From Mariannaea sp. PMI_226 (lineage: Eukaryota; Ascomycota; Sordariomycetes; Hypocreales; Nectriaceae): a stretch of 64,000 nucleotides of DNA. How positions within the stretch are numbered: position 1 is the first letter of the stretch; every line of letters begins with the position of its first letter. The stretch is from assembly GCA_024336345.1 (NCBI GenBank), contig JANFOG010000003.1, forward strand, positions 4,284,501 to 4,348,500. The letters run 5' to 3'. Below are positions 33,691-46,055 of this stretch, piece by piece. The notes beneath the pieces were generated by a model. That model had not been told where the DNA came from and searched no databases. It saw only the letters and a list, made by a program, of their open reading frames with translations. Made by a program: the position numbers and the translations under genes.

Positions 33691-34051
33691 TGTCACGGGG
33701 CGCCTGACGCTATGAGATACAGTGATAGTATTGATAGGGAACATTAGAGTATTCGTACAGCTAATTTACTAGTTATTATTCCCAAGCGTTCCCCAAGCCT
33801 CCTTCCCGTTGAACGGGCAACGGGCTTTTCCTCTAGGGTAGGCTCCGCCCGACACGTGCGTTCAACAAGATGAACACCTTACCCTGTACCTCGCATTTCC
33901 TCACTGATGTTGACCCGGGGGCACCTTCCTTTGTCATTTTACTTTCTTGGCATGCAGATGTTAAGAAAGTAGCCCTAATTACACCAATCTTCTTAACAAG
34001 TGCACCACAACAGCCACAACCCTGCGCTTCGCGCAGCCCACGGCGGCGGCG

Positions 34052-35400
34052 ATGGCATCCGCCACCACCTGCCGGCCTATTGTCCCGGACCCTTTTGACC
34101 TGGGAATCCATACTCCTGCCAATCTCAATCGAGGAGCCCGCACTGCCCTCTTACAAAACAGCCCCGCTGTCGTGAATGGACCTGTTGGGGTCCCGCCCGC
34201 CCACGGGAGGGCGGCTCAAACGCCGTCTTCGCCTCTCAATGCAATCTCTACTGCTGCGGCTACAGAAGGAGCCCAGATCGCCCATCCTGACTCCGACCCT
34301 GACCCTACCTTGACTGCTGTACAACAACCAGTCTCCATTTTTGAAGCAGCCACGAAGCTCGCACGCGACCGTGCGGCGGAGTACAATACCAAGTTGAAGG
34401 TGTTTCAGGCCTTCTGCGCTAAATTTGAAGAAGCAGCGAAACAATTCACCACTGGGCCTGAACGGGAATTCGCCCAAAAGATTGCCGATAGCTTCCTGGA
34501 CTCCTGGAATCAGGCGCTTACTGACGCCAAATCTGCTCCGGCGCCTACCTACAGCATCGTCGCGGCCTCGCCTCCAGCTGCAAACAACGCCCTTGCCCAC
34601 CTACCGCGACACCATCATCAACAACGTCAACAACAACAGCCCCCTCATCGCCAGGGACAACCGACTGCAGGCGCCCCACCCCCACCCCGACAGGATCTCC
34701 GCGTCTTCATCGGGCTGGACGCCGAATCTCCGGCCAGGACCCATAAGGACTATGCAATCCGGACCTATATATCCCGGAAACTCGGAGTGGATCCACGCAA
34801 GATTCCGCGGGTTCTCCAAGTCAGGTCCGGATGGGCCGTCCTTACCGCCGACATAACCACTCGCGACCTCCTCGTGCAGAGGCAGACTGAATGGGCAACC
34901 GACTTAGGAGCCGCCGCCATAGAGACTAGACAGGAATGGTTTACCTACCTAGTCTTAGATTACCCCTGCAAGCTGACCGACGTCTATAGCAACGAAGCGG
35001 ACAGCGACGCAATCGTGGACGAAGAAATAGAAATCTAGATAGGGCAGAAATCCGTTAATATATGGCCCGCGCGGCATCAACCTGACAACCCCTTAATGAA
35101 GACCCTGCTTGTATCCTTCCTAAAGCCCGTTAAGAAATACTGGCGCCTCTTTAGTAGCCGACCAGTAAGGCTTATTAAGAAAACTAACCGGCTAAGGCAG
35201 TGCAATGTATGCTTGGACTACTACCCGTTACGTATCTGCTATTGACTCCCCCTGTGCAAACGCTGCGGTAAGGTCGCGGGCTATAACTCTGGGGACTGTA
35301 CCGCGCCTGAGTAATGCGCCAACTGCCTCGGCCCGCATAGCGCTAACTTCGCTAAATGCCCGGCACGCCTGAAGAAGGTATATGGCGTTTTCCGCCGGCT
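34052..35400 (+). pseudogene. LINE ORF1 (gag-like, zinc knuckles)
   Basis: Open for 328 codons to TAG at 35036, then continuing in frame through several stops. The first part is Ala/Pro/Gln-rich with a coiled-coil-like helix (AATKLARDRAAEYNTKLKVF). An RRM-like stretch follows (DLRVFIGLDAESPARTHKDY, VLQVRSGWAVLTAD). After the stop comes a knuckle region (CNVCLDYYP, CKRCGKVAGYNSGDC, CANCLGPHSANFAKC), typical of nucleic-acid-binding LINE ORF1 proteins. Confidence 0.8.
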
Positions 35401-36099
35401 GACCAAAGAATAAAGGGACTATATTTGAGTTGTGGGCGCTAAAATATATCGCCAGTGTAATGTAGAAGCGCAATGGCACGCACTTGACCTATAGCAAAAT
35501 GGCTTATAGCAGGAGGGCACCGGGTCGCTAGAAAGATCGAGCCCTCGGGCTCCCAGTCTGGCTGCGTTAAGAGCGCCGTCTTGTATAATGGTGGCTACTA
35601 CCCCCGAGGTAGAGGAGGAACCCGAGCACCCAAGACCCGGGTCTTTAAGGAAACGCCACATCATCTTGATTATGCGTCCCTACAATTATGGGCATAAGTA
35701 GGCGCCCGCAAGTACGAAGATATGGGAAAAAGACCCTTAGGGTCTTTTAAGCCAATGTCGGCAAGGTCCCCCCGGTTTATGATTGTGCCCTTATATTGGC
35801 AGATTTTAAATAATATAATATTGTTCTCCTCCAAGAATTATAAATAATGATAGTAAACTCCTGTTGCCTTATGAAGACTTACCCTATATATAATACCTAC
35901 TCTCCAGTTGAAGCCTGGAATAATAATAACACTCGACCTAAAGTCATGATATATGTCCGCTGAGATTCTATGCTCTCGGCAGACCAGAATCAATTATACT
36001 AAAGCCGTGATATCCTGTGGCTTACGATTAATAGTATAGCGATAGTGAACTTCTATTGCTAAAATGACGAAAGAGATGCGCTGGATACTGTTCTGTAGT

Positions 36100-38230
36100 G
36101 GCAGATCCCTGACCGCTGTCTTGTGGCCGGTGACTTTAATGCTTGATATCACACCTGGCAGATAGGCCTGACTACGAACCGCGGCCACGAGATTGCCCAT
36201 TGGGCATCCGAAAACGACTTTAGCCTACTGAACACCTTAGGTGTCCCTATAAACTTATATGGAAATATTATCGACCTTGCCTTTATGAATGTACCCCTTA
36301 CTGAAGCTAATATTGAGGACCACCTCGCTACCAGCTTGGATCACTTCACTTTTAGCATAATGCTATTAAATATCGCGCCAGCGCCAATATAGCTAGGCAA
36401 AATCCGGGTGATAACAGATGATGAGCTCAAGCGGTTTGTAGAAGTCGTAGAACTGGGGTCGGCTGGGATCCCCGTTGCAGCCTCGAGCCTACTAGAACTA
36501 GACGAGCTCGCATCCGCGCTTGTGAACCTCCTGCAATCAGCAGCGAAGGCGGCAGGCCGACGTGCGAGGAAGGGAGCACGCAATGCGTTGTGGTGGACTG
36601 AAGAGTGTGCCTTAGCCGCAGCCGGATACCGTGCGATCAGATGACTGTACCCCCTTGGATTTAACCAAGAGGTCCAGCTAGCCAAATGGGATTTCCACCG
36701 TGTAGTCCGCAGAGCCAAGAGACTCTACTGGCGGAACCTGATCAATAGCTTCTTAGATAGTAGCTCTGTCTTCAAGGCCGTCCGGTGGCTGAGATCGCCA
36801 GGAGCCTTCCAACCTCCTCCACTGCAAGTAGACGATGTAGTCTACGAAACTCAGCTGGATAAGGCCAACGCGCTCCGGCGAGCCACTTTGGAGCGCCGAA
36901 CAGCAGATGATGACATCCAGGACCCCTGGATCCAGGTCAGCCCCCGCAGAATGATCCCTTTCCCACAGGAAATCTCCCTAGAGGAAGCACAGGACGCGAC
37001 TCTCCGAACTGGGAATACATCTCCAGGAGCCGACAACATCACAGTCAAACTTCTCACGGCAGTATGGCACATCATCGGAACACACGTCCGCCGCCTCTTC
37101 GAGGGGTGTCTGGCCATAGGCCACCACCCGAAGCCTTTTAGAGCGGCCGAGGTGGTGATGATCGCCAAACCTGGATGTAGAGACCTGACAGAGCCCCGAG
37201 CATGGCGACCTATCTCTCTGCTTTCTTGCTTCGGTAAGGGGCTAGAACGGTTGGTTGCGCGCCGTCTCGCGTGGGCATGCATCCACTATGGAGTCCTCCA
37301 CCCTCAACAAGCCGGGGCGCTCCCGAAGAGGTCTGCGACAGACCTTGTGGCCGCCCTGGTCTACGATATTGAGGAAGTGTTTGCCGTCAAAAAGGTGGCC
37401 ACGCTGGTCACGATGGACATCCAAGGCGCTTTTGACATTGTCTTGCGCAATAGACTAATTTTGCGACTCCGCGAACAAGGCTGGCCCGAACATCTTGTAC
37501 GATGGGCCGGATCTTTTATGGATGACCGATCTGCCTGCGTCAGATACCAGGATACTACCACTCCGCTCTCTCCTCTCCAATGCGGCCTCTCTTAGGGGTC
37601 GCCGGTATCGCCAATCCTATTTCTGTTGTATACAGAGCCTATCTATAGACTAAGCAACCCTCAAGGCCGGTTTGGCTATGCAGACGACATAGCAATCCTG
37701 TGTACGGGAGATACGGTAGAGGAAACAGCGGCTGCAGCATTAAGATCTGTTGAAGAAATGGTCCTCTGGGGCGCGGCGAATGGAGTATCTTTCGACCCTA
37801 AGAAGACAGAAGTTATGCACTTCTCCCGGAGCAAACTCGAGACCACACCGTCCATACGCCACGGCGATGTCGAAAAACACCCCGAGGCAGCAATGCGCTG
37901 GCTAGGCATCTGGCTGGACAGCAACCTGTCGTTTTGAGTCCACGTAGAGAAATGGACGGCTAAAGCCCAGGCTGTCGCCTATTATCTATGAGGACTCACC
38001 AACACGATACACGGCCCACTACCTAGTGCCATGCGAAGCGCCGTCAGAGCATGCGTTGAACCGGTTCTGCTCTACGGCACTGAAGTGTGGTACCCAGGCG
38101 CAACCCAGCCGCGATGGAACCAACCGTCTAAAGACCGAGCATCAGGTATCTGACATCTCCTGCGGAGAATGACCGACGCTATCGTGCAATCCATGCGAGC
38201 CATACTTCCCCTCTACGGACTCGATTAGAA
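36100..38230 (+). pseudogene. LINE ORF2: endonuclease and reverse transcriptase
   Basis: The endonuclease remnant LVAGDFNA, stop, YHTW lies at about 36120-36165, followed by FSLLNTLGVPINLYGNIIDL and ATSLDHFTFSI. RT: SPGADNITVKLLTAVW, AEVVMIAKPGCRDLTEPRAW, RPISLLSCFGKGLERLVARR, ATLVTMDIQGAFDIVLRNRL, then the YADD box in GRFGYADDIAILCTGD (about 37668-37715), and RWLGIWLDSNLSF. At least six in-frame stops; the longest open part is 36888-37595. Confidence 0.88.
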
Positions 38231-38580
38231 GCCAGTACCATAGGAATTACGCAAACCCTACGGTCTTGGGTGCGGAATGGGCTGATTGAGGCGGCGGACT
38301 CGTTAATTGACGTGTCAGGAGAGGTTGGAAGCAGCATAATATGGGATGGGAGGGCGAGGAGGAAGTTTTATAGACGCCCGAGTGGCTGGAGGGTGAGGCT
38401 CTTGACAAGGGTGGATAGCTCAACGTGTTCAACTTGGTGGAATCAACTCAATCCATGGGCGAAGTTGATCAACCGCTTCAACTACACTGGCAAAATGCTG
38501 AGTAAGCTGTCAACGCAACTCAATTTTGTGGCCAAATTGATGGAATGGAATTGATGACCACCCTGCCTACACCCAGCCAT

Positions 38581-40393
38581 ACATGGGCAACCTGTATATT
38601 ATGTTAAGAAATCTCCTAATATGTTAAACAGAACAAGATAAGAAAAAATACTAATTATAGGATAATAGGATAAGATAACCGGATAACAGGATAAGGAACA
38701 CGATAGTAAGCCAATGAGGCGATGAAATCAAACAATTAATTTAACGACTCTATTCTATATCAATCAATATCCTCTCTGTCTCCTAAATTGTCCTCTGAAT
38801 CAGTAAGATCATTTTTTAATGCGGAAAACATCATCGGTAACCCAAATCCACCGCGGGATGTAGATATGATATGACCTTCGCGCAGCCAGCTGCCTATACA
38901 CTCTACCCTCTCAATGTTTGCACATTTAATCCGCAGCCTATCCCATGAGCATGTCCTGCGGGCCCCAGAGAAGGCTCTCTCTGGCTCGGATGACTCTAGT
39001 GAGATGGAGAGTATCGCGATGGCCATGCGGCTAAGTCGTGGATATCTTCTCCGCTGCTCAGATGCGCACCACCATTGAAGGGGCGTAGAATCGATCTCTA
39101 TCGGCTGAGCGGTAATGAAGGTCATGAAATCATCCTCAGAACGCAACACGGCGGTCTTTACCTTCATATTCCTCGCCAACTGAGCTAGTTTATTACTCTC
39201 GTGTTCCACAAAGTCCGCAACAGCACTCGGAGCTGCCGGAGGTTTAGTAGAGAGCTCAATATTGTATTCTTCTTCCCAAATCACTTGTGCTCCGCCAATT
39301 GCATTGTCGTACCACTCATCTGGCCAGTTCTGCTCAATATAGGCGTCTCGTTTCGAAGGGTCGAGAAGGAGAGCGGCGGAATAAACTGGAAAATCCTCGG
39401 TCATTGTGTAGTATTTATTCATAATGAACCAGCCCATATCAATGGCATGTAGCATGCGTTCATCGCGTGTCTCGAGTGCGCTGTAGTGCCGCTATAATCG
39501 TATTAGCATCTATTTTAGCTGTTGAGACCAGCGATGAGATGTCCGCACTGGTTCCGGCCGCACCAGGCATGCGAGAGACATCTCAGATATGGGATTAACG
39601 CTGAGATGTCCCCGCTACCTCGCAATGAATGACTTACTTTCTCGTTTTCATAATGAAAAAGAAGGCAGTCCATTAGAAATAATGACTGTGAAAGAGATGC
39701 TTTATTGCCCTCAGCGCACAATGTGGCCCCATCAAAGGGTTGGAGAAATAGGTACGCTTTCTGAAGCAAATCCCTTTGGTCTTTTGTTTGCGGCTGGCGG
39801 CAAGTGGTTTATTCTTATCTGGATATTGCCAATCTATAATAGAGAAGAAATTTAAAGGTAATTTAATTAGATGTTTGAGAATTAGAGTTGCCAATCGACG
39901 ATAAGATATTGATTTCCAAAGCCATAATGATAAATATAAGATAAAACTATCTTAATATAGTTAAGATTTTTGGGTATTTATAATATCTACAGCAATAAAT
40001 TGATTATCATAGAAGCTCTTGGTTCTCTATCTAATGAGTGGAAAATAGATCGGTTTCTTATATCTACGTGAAGGACCTCCGGGGCCGCTGTGTTGAAGAA
40101 CTTGCTTTTTAGGAAACATAGATGACACTAACTGCTGACCGGAAGTTCGGACTTCCGACCTGCCAGTCAGCAGAGAGACCTTCCTTCCGATTTGATCAAA
40201 TGTATGCCCTTTTGGTCCGTTTGATGTGGCAAAAGCAATGAAAAAAGCTCATTTCACTTATTCTGTTTGTTCTGTTATTCCGTTATAACAGATTAGTGTG
40301 AGAGCCATAACATGAAAACAGAATAACAGAATAAGAAAATATTAACATGTTATACAGAACAAGCAACAGAATAACAGAACAAGTTGCCCATGT
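38581..40393 (-). mobile_element. Internally deleted hAT element with TIRs
   Basis: The left end acatgggcaacctg (38581-38594) and the right end (reverse complement of 40380-40393) match at 13 of 14 positions. Subterminal repeats of acagaataacagaa and tgttctgttattc type lie inside the right end, as is usual for hAT ends. No clear 8-bp target duplication was found. Inside, only the C-terminal half of a transposase remains; 39770-40258 is unrecognised A/T-rich sequence. Confidence 0.65.
38760..39769 (-). pseudogene. hAT transposase, C-terminal half
   Basis: LFLQPFDGATLCAEGNKASL and LFLMDCLLFHYENEK (39760-39645) are followed by a probable intron (donor GTAAGT after ENEK, acceptor TATAG at about 39494). 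Then come ALETRDERMLHAIDMGWFIM, YYTMTEDFPVYSAALLLDP and the hAT dimerisation domain, comprising LQWWCASEQRRRYPRLSRMA, SLESSEPERAFSGA and the tail. The dimerisation exon is open for 231 codons. The N-terminal BED/catalytic part is absent. Confidence 0.85.
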
Positions 40394-41768
40394 CTGACCT
40401 TTGGACGCATAACTACATCCATCTTCTGAGAACTAATGCCGGCTGTTTCTGTTGCGGGGAGCCCACTGTCTGGGTAGATACAACTTTTGGGTACTTCAAG
40501 CTTCGGAGCATGACCGACCCGTAGGGTGACCATATAAGCCGGCCTCGGAGGGAGGTCCGGGGCACCCCGGGCCCCCCTTTCCCTGTTCGGAGGGTGTGTT
40601 CCGAAGAGCTCCTCTATTTAAACCCCTTAGCTAGATACGTAGTTTTACAGAAGTCACTCATGGTCACACCTACATTCCTGACCCTACGTTCCGTCAACAG
40701 TTTCAGATGCTAAGGCACACTAAGACAAAGTCATGTGGGAAAATATATCTAATCTATGTCAGATTAGGGTTAGCGATTGGAGGCCGAACGATATTTAGTA
40801 ACCTCAACCAAAGTACCAAGTAGTCTACCAGCCGCCTTTAGTCGACAACTTTGTATTTCTTTGAATGATTAGCCCCTTGCTAGATTAGGGCGTATTAGTC
40901 GATCGATGGCATGATTTGCCTGAATTGGCTCCTCTTTTGACAATAGGCGCTGTCAGAATACGGGGCGCACAGCTCTCATTGACCAACTGAGCATACGATT
41001 GATCAATTGAAAGAGGGGCAACAGAGTATACAGCTTGGATAAATAAACGAACCGTATAGTGGACTTATTCTGACCAGTATTCAGCAGGCTTTCTACAAAA
41101 AGTTTTCAATAAAATGAGATTATTCGTACTTTTGGTATATTACGGCAGGATAAAACCGATGTCAAATGGCAGGGGGGGGAAGGCAGGTGAAGCGGTGAAA
41201 GGGAAACGTACCCTCTCCATATTTATCAATTTTACAGACATTGTTCACAGCTTCATCAGAGGGTCTTAGTTCGACGAAGTGAATTTTGCTCAGTGGACAG
41301 CATAAGCTTCTGCTTCACGGCTCTGCTTTCTATGCCACTCAGGACGGCAAAGAGTTGAAGGAAAGCGGCAACAGATTCATGTAAGCCATTTCTGCTTGCA
41401 AGTAAGGGTTGTATCACCAAATTTACCTCATCCAAGGGAAGATCCAGAACTGTCAATTATTAGCGTCCGTTTACTTCCCATCAAATAAAGTTTGACAGTT
41501 ACCAAAGAACACAAGTTTATAGTCTGACGGGGTTATAGGGGAAACTTATTTTTCCACTTCTCCTGAAGCATGCTATATTTGATCCAGCAACGGGCCTCCA
41601 CTGTCGACGAGGCTCAGATGACGATACCGAGGAAAACATTTTTATTACATAGACAGTCATGATATTCTTGACCCAGTTAGGGCGATATCCTAACAGCAAG
41701 TATTCATATCTGCTGCACTCAGTGGTCATCTGGTCAATACTATGGCACAGCCGCTCTTGGCGACTTGG
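40394..41768. other. Intergenic, nothing recognised
   Basis: About 1.4 kb with no convincing ORF. Confidence 0.4.
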
Positions 41769-42181
41769 CTAACAACCCCAATAGCATACATGACTTCCAC
41801 TAATTGCGCCACCGAAGTTATGCAATAGCCCTTGTTCAGTGCTTCCATCAAATCTATGTCCAGGTATAACATTTTGGCAATTTTCATCAGAGTAGAAAGT
41901 GCAATAGGTATCCATTATCTGGAAGGCAGTAAAGAGCATAGCCTAAAGTGGATGATTAATCTTAGTACTTCATAAAACATAAATGATAACGCTATACTTA
42001 CAGAACCTATACTATGTGTAGAGCAGATAGTCTCGCAAGTAGGCTTATATTGGCCAATATAATTCTTACCACCTGCATCGGAGTACATTTTGATACAGCC
42101 ACCATGAACATCGCAAGTGGTGCCGGTAATAAGCTGAGAACCAGCGACAAGTGGAGCAATTAAGAGAGTTGATGCGCGCAT
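41769..42181 (-). CDS. Small secreted cysteine-rich protein, 109 aa
   Basis: Exons 42181-42002 and 41918-41769 with an 83-nt intron (GTAAGT..TTCCAG) in phase 0. The start is at MRASTLLIAP; an upstream Met is open but would spoil the signal peptide. The signal peptide covers residues 1 to about 22 (MRASTLLIAPLVAGSQLITG). The mature part has 8 cysteines: CDVHGGC, PTCETIC, DTYCTFYSDENC, and SHVCYWGC at the end, compatible with four disulphides. No family recognised. Size, secretion signal and TE-rich surroundings are those of effector-like or antimicrobial-like fungal proteins; function is not shown. Frame and splice sites are intact, unlike most neighbouring sequences. Confidence 0.7.
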
Positions 42182-43943
42182 TTTGGCTTTCGAAGAAAAC
42201 AACTAACAAAGAATTAAAAATATTTGCAATTCCAATACTCCCGTTAAATGACAATGTAAGTTACAAAAGGAAATGGAGCGCTCTTATACGCATTTTTTAC
42301 ATCATAGCTCCGAAAGTACCTGGTACAACTGCAGGATTTTGTGGCGATGGCGGCTTGGCAAGAACCCACAACGTCTGCTGCTTCCACAGTATTCTAAAGT
42401 GGCTCACTCGCCTTCGAATAGATCCTGGCACTGGTTCCAGCGATGGAGCCAGTCCCGTAATGAACTACATTGAACTTTCTCCAGCTCTAAGTACTTAAGT
42501 AATACAATGGGTACTTTGTAAAAGTGTCGTATTGGTAGCAGGATTTCACAACGGGCAACGGAGACTAGTAATACAGAATGATTGTTTTAGGAGCGATATT
42601 ACAGGCGGTCTTAGGTTTGTAACCAGTATCCCAAAACTGGCCAGTGACAGAATTCTAAAGTGGGTTCTAAAACCTAAGCAAAAGCTCGAATCGGGCAAAG
42701 AGACCAGGGCTGAGTTATAAGGCCGGCGACCCATGAGACTTAGATCATGGATCTTAATTGGTTGCCTGTTGATGGACAACGTATCCCCTCGACCCAATTA
42801 CCATCTCAGGTGGTGTATCGATTTAAGCATTTCTGCACTACACACTGCTCCTAGCGTATGGGAATGTTAGTATATGCCCGTATCTAGGGATAAGTTAGGT
42901 TGTCATTCGACAAACTACATAAAATAGTGGTAAGCAACCCAATATTTAATAGTGTAGAATTATAAATAAATTCGGTTGCTATTCAAAGCGATAACTATAG
43001 TATTGCGGCTTGTCTATAGTCGCACACTAAAGTTCTGCTATGTTGCTATAGTCTCGGTTCTTGGGCTGGCGACAATCAGTAGGATGAGACGCACTTTTTC
43101 TCTGGTTTTAATAAAGGAGAGATACACACAATATAGAGATTGGGGGGGGGGGATTATTAGTGCGATCCCTAGAGCTAATTATGGGTTGTATATTCCCAGC
43201 AGCGCTTACCTACAGAAAGAAAAACCGACAAAAGCCCCAACTCTCGGCCCACCAACCACGACAGCACCCCGCCTTACCTACCCCCAGCCAACCCAGGCGA
43301 CACGGGGAGACTCAATTCTACTCCCAACGGTGGGAGTATTTCAAATCCGAAGATTCTGGATGGAGTCAACAGGCTTTGTGAGCGAGTCAGGCAGGTACCC
43401 TAACTGAAAGGGAAATTGGACTGAGAATCTTTCGGGTACACAGCATCATGATGTAATCAGAACTGAGTATGTGATCGGCTCGCTGTGGCTATGAACATGT
43501 GAACTGGACCTTGCCGCGAGGTATAACGTGGGGTGATAAAGGTTTCAACAGGCTAGCATAGCTGCTGCTGTAAAAGTCTAATATTAGCGCGAGTTTGCTA
43601 CTTCTATACTTCCAAGAAGGGTTAAACACCACGGTGATGATTTCGAGAATTCTCAACAGCCCACCGCGTTATTGTCAATCTTCGACGATCGCTATGAGCC
43701 TCAGGACCTGGCATATGCAATTATCACTGGTGGCGTCTAAATAGAGAACCTCCATCTATCGAGGTGTAGTTTGTAGGATGCAATGGTGACATTGTATTGA
43801 TGTCATTATCGTCTATTCTACTTGTAAAGCTGCACCCTGTCGTTGACAGAATTAAAGGGCGTGTAACTCTTACTTGAACTATCTGTGTGAATCAGTGATC
43901 GGAATGGTCCGGTATGGTATGGTATGGAGGTCAAACTATACCA
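42182..43943. other. Intergenic, nothing recognised
   Basis: Includes the promoter of the secreted-protein gene. The ORF at 42976-43407 is low-complexity and crosses a G-run (43142-43150); I do not consider it a gene. Confidence 0.4.
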
Positions 43944-43983
43944 TCCCTTTGACTGTGCTAAGGCAACATTTTGGTACCGGGTC
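43944..43983 (+). repeat. piggyBac-like TIR, left
   Basis: Starts tccctttgactgtgctaagg and ends ggtaccgggtc; pairs with 46016-46055. Confidence 0.85.
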
Positions 43984-44399
43984 AGGGATGTTGACCAATA
44001 AGACTCCACAGGATGAGAGGTACTTATTTTGCCTGCTAATTTAGCCTATAATAGAAGTACCAACAATCGCTCTTGGTACATAATGCTACATCACATTGAT
44101 CACATCCCCAACGCGTTTTTCGAGGCGGCTGCCGCCGTGGCTGTATGAGGGCATTCCCATTCGTATCGCGAAGGATTTTGCGTTTTTGACGAATATCGTC
44201 AAACCTTAAGCCTTTGCAGCCGTGGCACGCAGAGATTTTGCCTCTATGGACGGATTTATGCTGTGAAATAGGCGTAAATTCGTCGCCGGACCGGAATCTC
44301 TTTCGTGACGAGCCAGCTTTGCTAAAAGCCTCGAAGATATCATCACAAACGCATTGCCGCCAGCTAACTTGGCTGCTATAAGGCTTCCAGCTAACTGTG

Positions 44400-45949
44400 C
44401 CTTGTCGCTATAAAATGAAGCTATTGATAAGGGCAACCTCCAATAAGAAGGACCAAGCTATAGCTCTCCAAGCACCCTTTTCAACCCGGTGGTCAAGGCA
44501 GTGATAACTTCGAAGCTGGTCATGTATATCCACACTACCCATTTTATCGTTATATATAGCTGTGGCAGACGGGACCCAGACTTCAAGCACAGGGTTGTTA
44601 CCAAAAAAACGCTATATCGGCCGTGCTCGTGGCTGTGTTGTTGTCGGCCGTTTCCGGACCCGTTGTTCGAACTCGTCGCCGGTGTATACAGTCGAGAGCA
44701 TAAGCATAAGGGCATTATCCTTCCATGCAATTTGATTGACCTAATAGTCAAGATGATATATTAGTAAGGAAATACTAGGGAAATATAGGAAAAACACATC
44801 CTGAAGACTACAGACCAGGTCGTCAGCTATAGGAATAGTCTACAAGGCACCCCACTTCCAACCCAACTTGCCCTCATTGTCAGCTTTCTTCCAGCTAGCT
44901 AGGTCCTTAAAAACACCACTATTGGTGCGGACTGTACCTGTGGCCCCAACGTTGCAACTTCGAAGGACACAAAAAAGGTCAGGCGAGGAAAACAGGTTAT
45001 CAAGAAAGACGTAATATGTCGCTTGAGGCAGCAGACTTACTAGGGCAGGCACGACACTTTGTGTCGGGTTGAGGTAAATCTGATCCTTCTTATGGCGTTG
45101 AGGTCATCGAGGCTTTGAGCCGGCAGCAGGCCCGAGGGCGTTTTCAGGTATGTGAAATAGCTAGCATAGTAAATAGCCGGCTTGGCCAGCAGCCCAAGCT
45201 TTGAATCCCTTGGGGGTCGGTTTTGAAGGGATCATAACTGCCTCCCTAGCCCGGCCTGTGAACCATATCATGACCTCGTCTATAGCAATATGTGTGCCCG
45301 GGCTATATAGCTGGAGGGATGCTTCCATCAGCTTGTCAGACCATTCACTAACCTTATTGAAGTTCTTTGGCTTGTTGTTGTTAGCAGCTGCCGCTGCTTG
45401 CGAGGAAATGCATATCCAACAATTGAGAAGGAGAAACCGGTCATAAGATATATATTTTACGATTGGATGTCTTGGCTGTTGTGATTTTACTATTGGAAGT
45501 GACCAATAGTCTTCAAATTTTGCTTCCTTATATATACCAACATAGATGAGGATTCCTATCTAAAGATATAGCTTTGGTAGGGAAGTTGGGGTCCATTTTG
45601 CATTCCTTGATGATAAATTTGAGGGCGTTGGAGCTATATTTGTATATATAATCCAATTGCTAATAAGGTTATTAGGCAGAAAATATAGGAATAGCTCTAA
45701 TGGTGTTGTTAGAAGTTGTATTATGTGAAGGTTACGGTCAGGAAATGTGAAAGGTTTAAAGTTGTAGCCGTGTTGTTCAGCGAGAGGAAAATCCGGCCGG
45801 CAGGTATTATCAGCTGGCTGCTCCCGCCGGCTTCCTTGAATACAAATAAGAAGCTCTTCGTCGTATGCATTCACAGCTTGGCTCATTGTGCCGGTAGTCA
45901 CATCCTGTGGTGTTGTCAACCTTTGTCGTGATTTTGCTAGTAAACACAC
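44400..45949 (-). pseudogene. piggyBac-like (DDE_Tnp_1_7) transposase, decayed
   Basis: Reading down from 45949: TTPLELFLYFLPNNLISNWI (N-terminal core), DDEVMIWFTGR, then QATYYVFLDNLFSSPDLFCV with a catalytic-region Asp, RTNSGVFKDLASWKKAD, and AIYNDKMGSVDIHDQLRSYH with a further conserved Asp, followed by GAWRAIAWSFLLEVALINSF. These are the conserved blocks of piggyBac-derived transposases. Several stops and frameshifts separate them, so it is not functional. Confidence 0.85.
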
Positions 45950-46015
45950 TGTAATTTTGGACGCGGCGTGACGCGTACCTAGGATGTCACTACTGGCTGA
46001 CAGGGGTTGTGTGGA

Positions 46016-46055
46016 GACCCGGTACCAAAATGTTGCCTTAGCACAGCCAAAGGGA
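46016..46055 (-). repeat. piggyBac-like TIR, right
   Basis: gacccggtaccaaaatgttg at its inner side; the reverse complement differs from the left TIR at one base. Confidence 0.85.

Larger units (their letters stand above)
33691..38285 (+). mobile_element. Tad-like LINE, near full length, decayed
   Basis: Leader (about 33691-34051), gag-like ORF1 (34052 to about 35400), apurinic endonuclease remnants (about 36100-36350) and reverse transcriptase (about 36600-38230). Many in-frame stops are TAG or TGA where Gln or Arg is expected (CGLS stop GSPVSPILF; SF stop VHVEKW), as C-to-T decay would give. The 3' end after about 38285 is not recognisable, so the RNase H and tail are missing or replaced. 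Confidence 0.85.
43944..46055 (-). mobile_element. piggyBac-like element with 40-bp TIRs
   Basis: The termini at 43944-43983 and 46016-46055 are inverted copies matching at 39 of 40 positions (core ctgtgctaaggcaacatttt). The enclosed 2.0 kb carries a decayed DDE_Tnp_1_7 transposase on the minus strand. No TTAA duplication is visible directly at the ends, so the true ends may lie slightly outside or be mutated. Confidence 0.8.

Noticed and set aside
39589..39855. 88-codon (+) ORF inside the hAT element
   Set aside because: It is the antisense of the hAT LFLQPF..MDCLLFHYENEK exon, whose minus-strand reading is clearly the real one.
42976..43407. 143-codon (+) ORF as a gene
   Set aside because: Crosses a G homopolymer, has low-complexity composition and no domain; likely chance.
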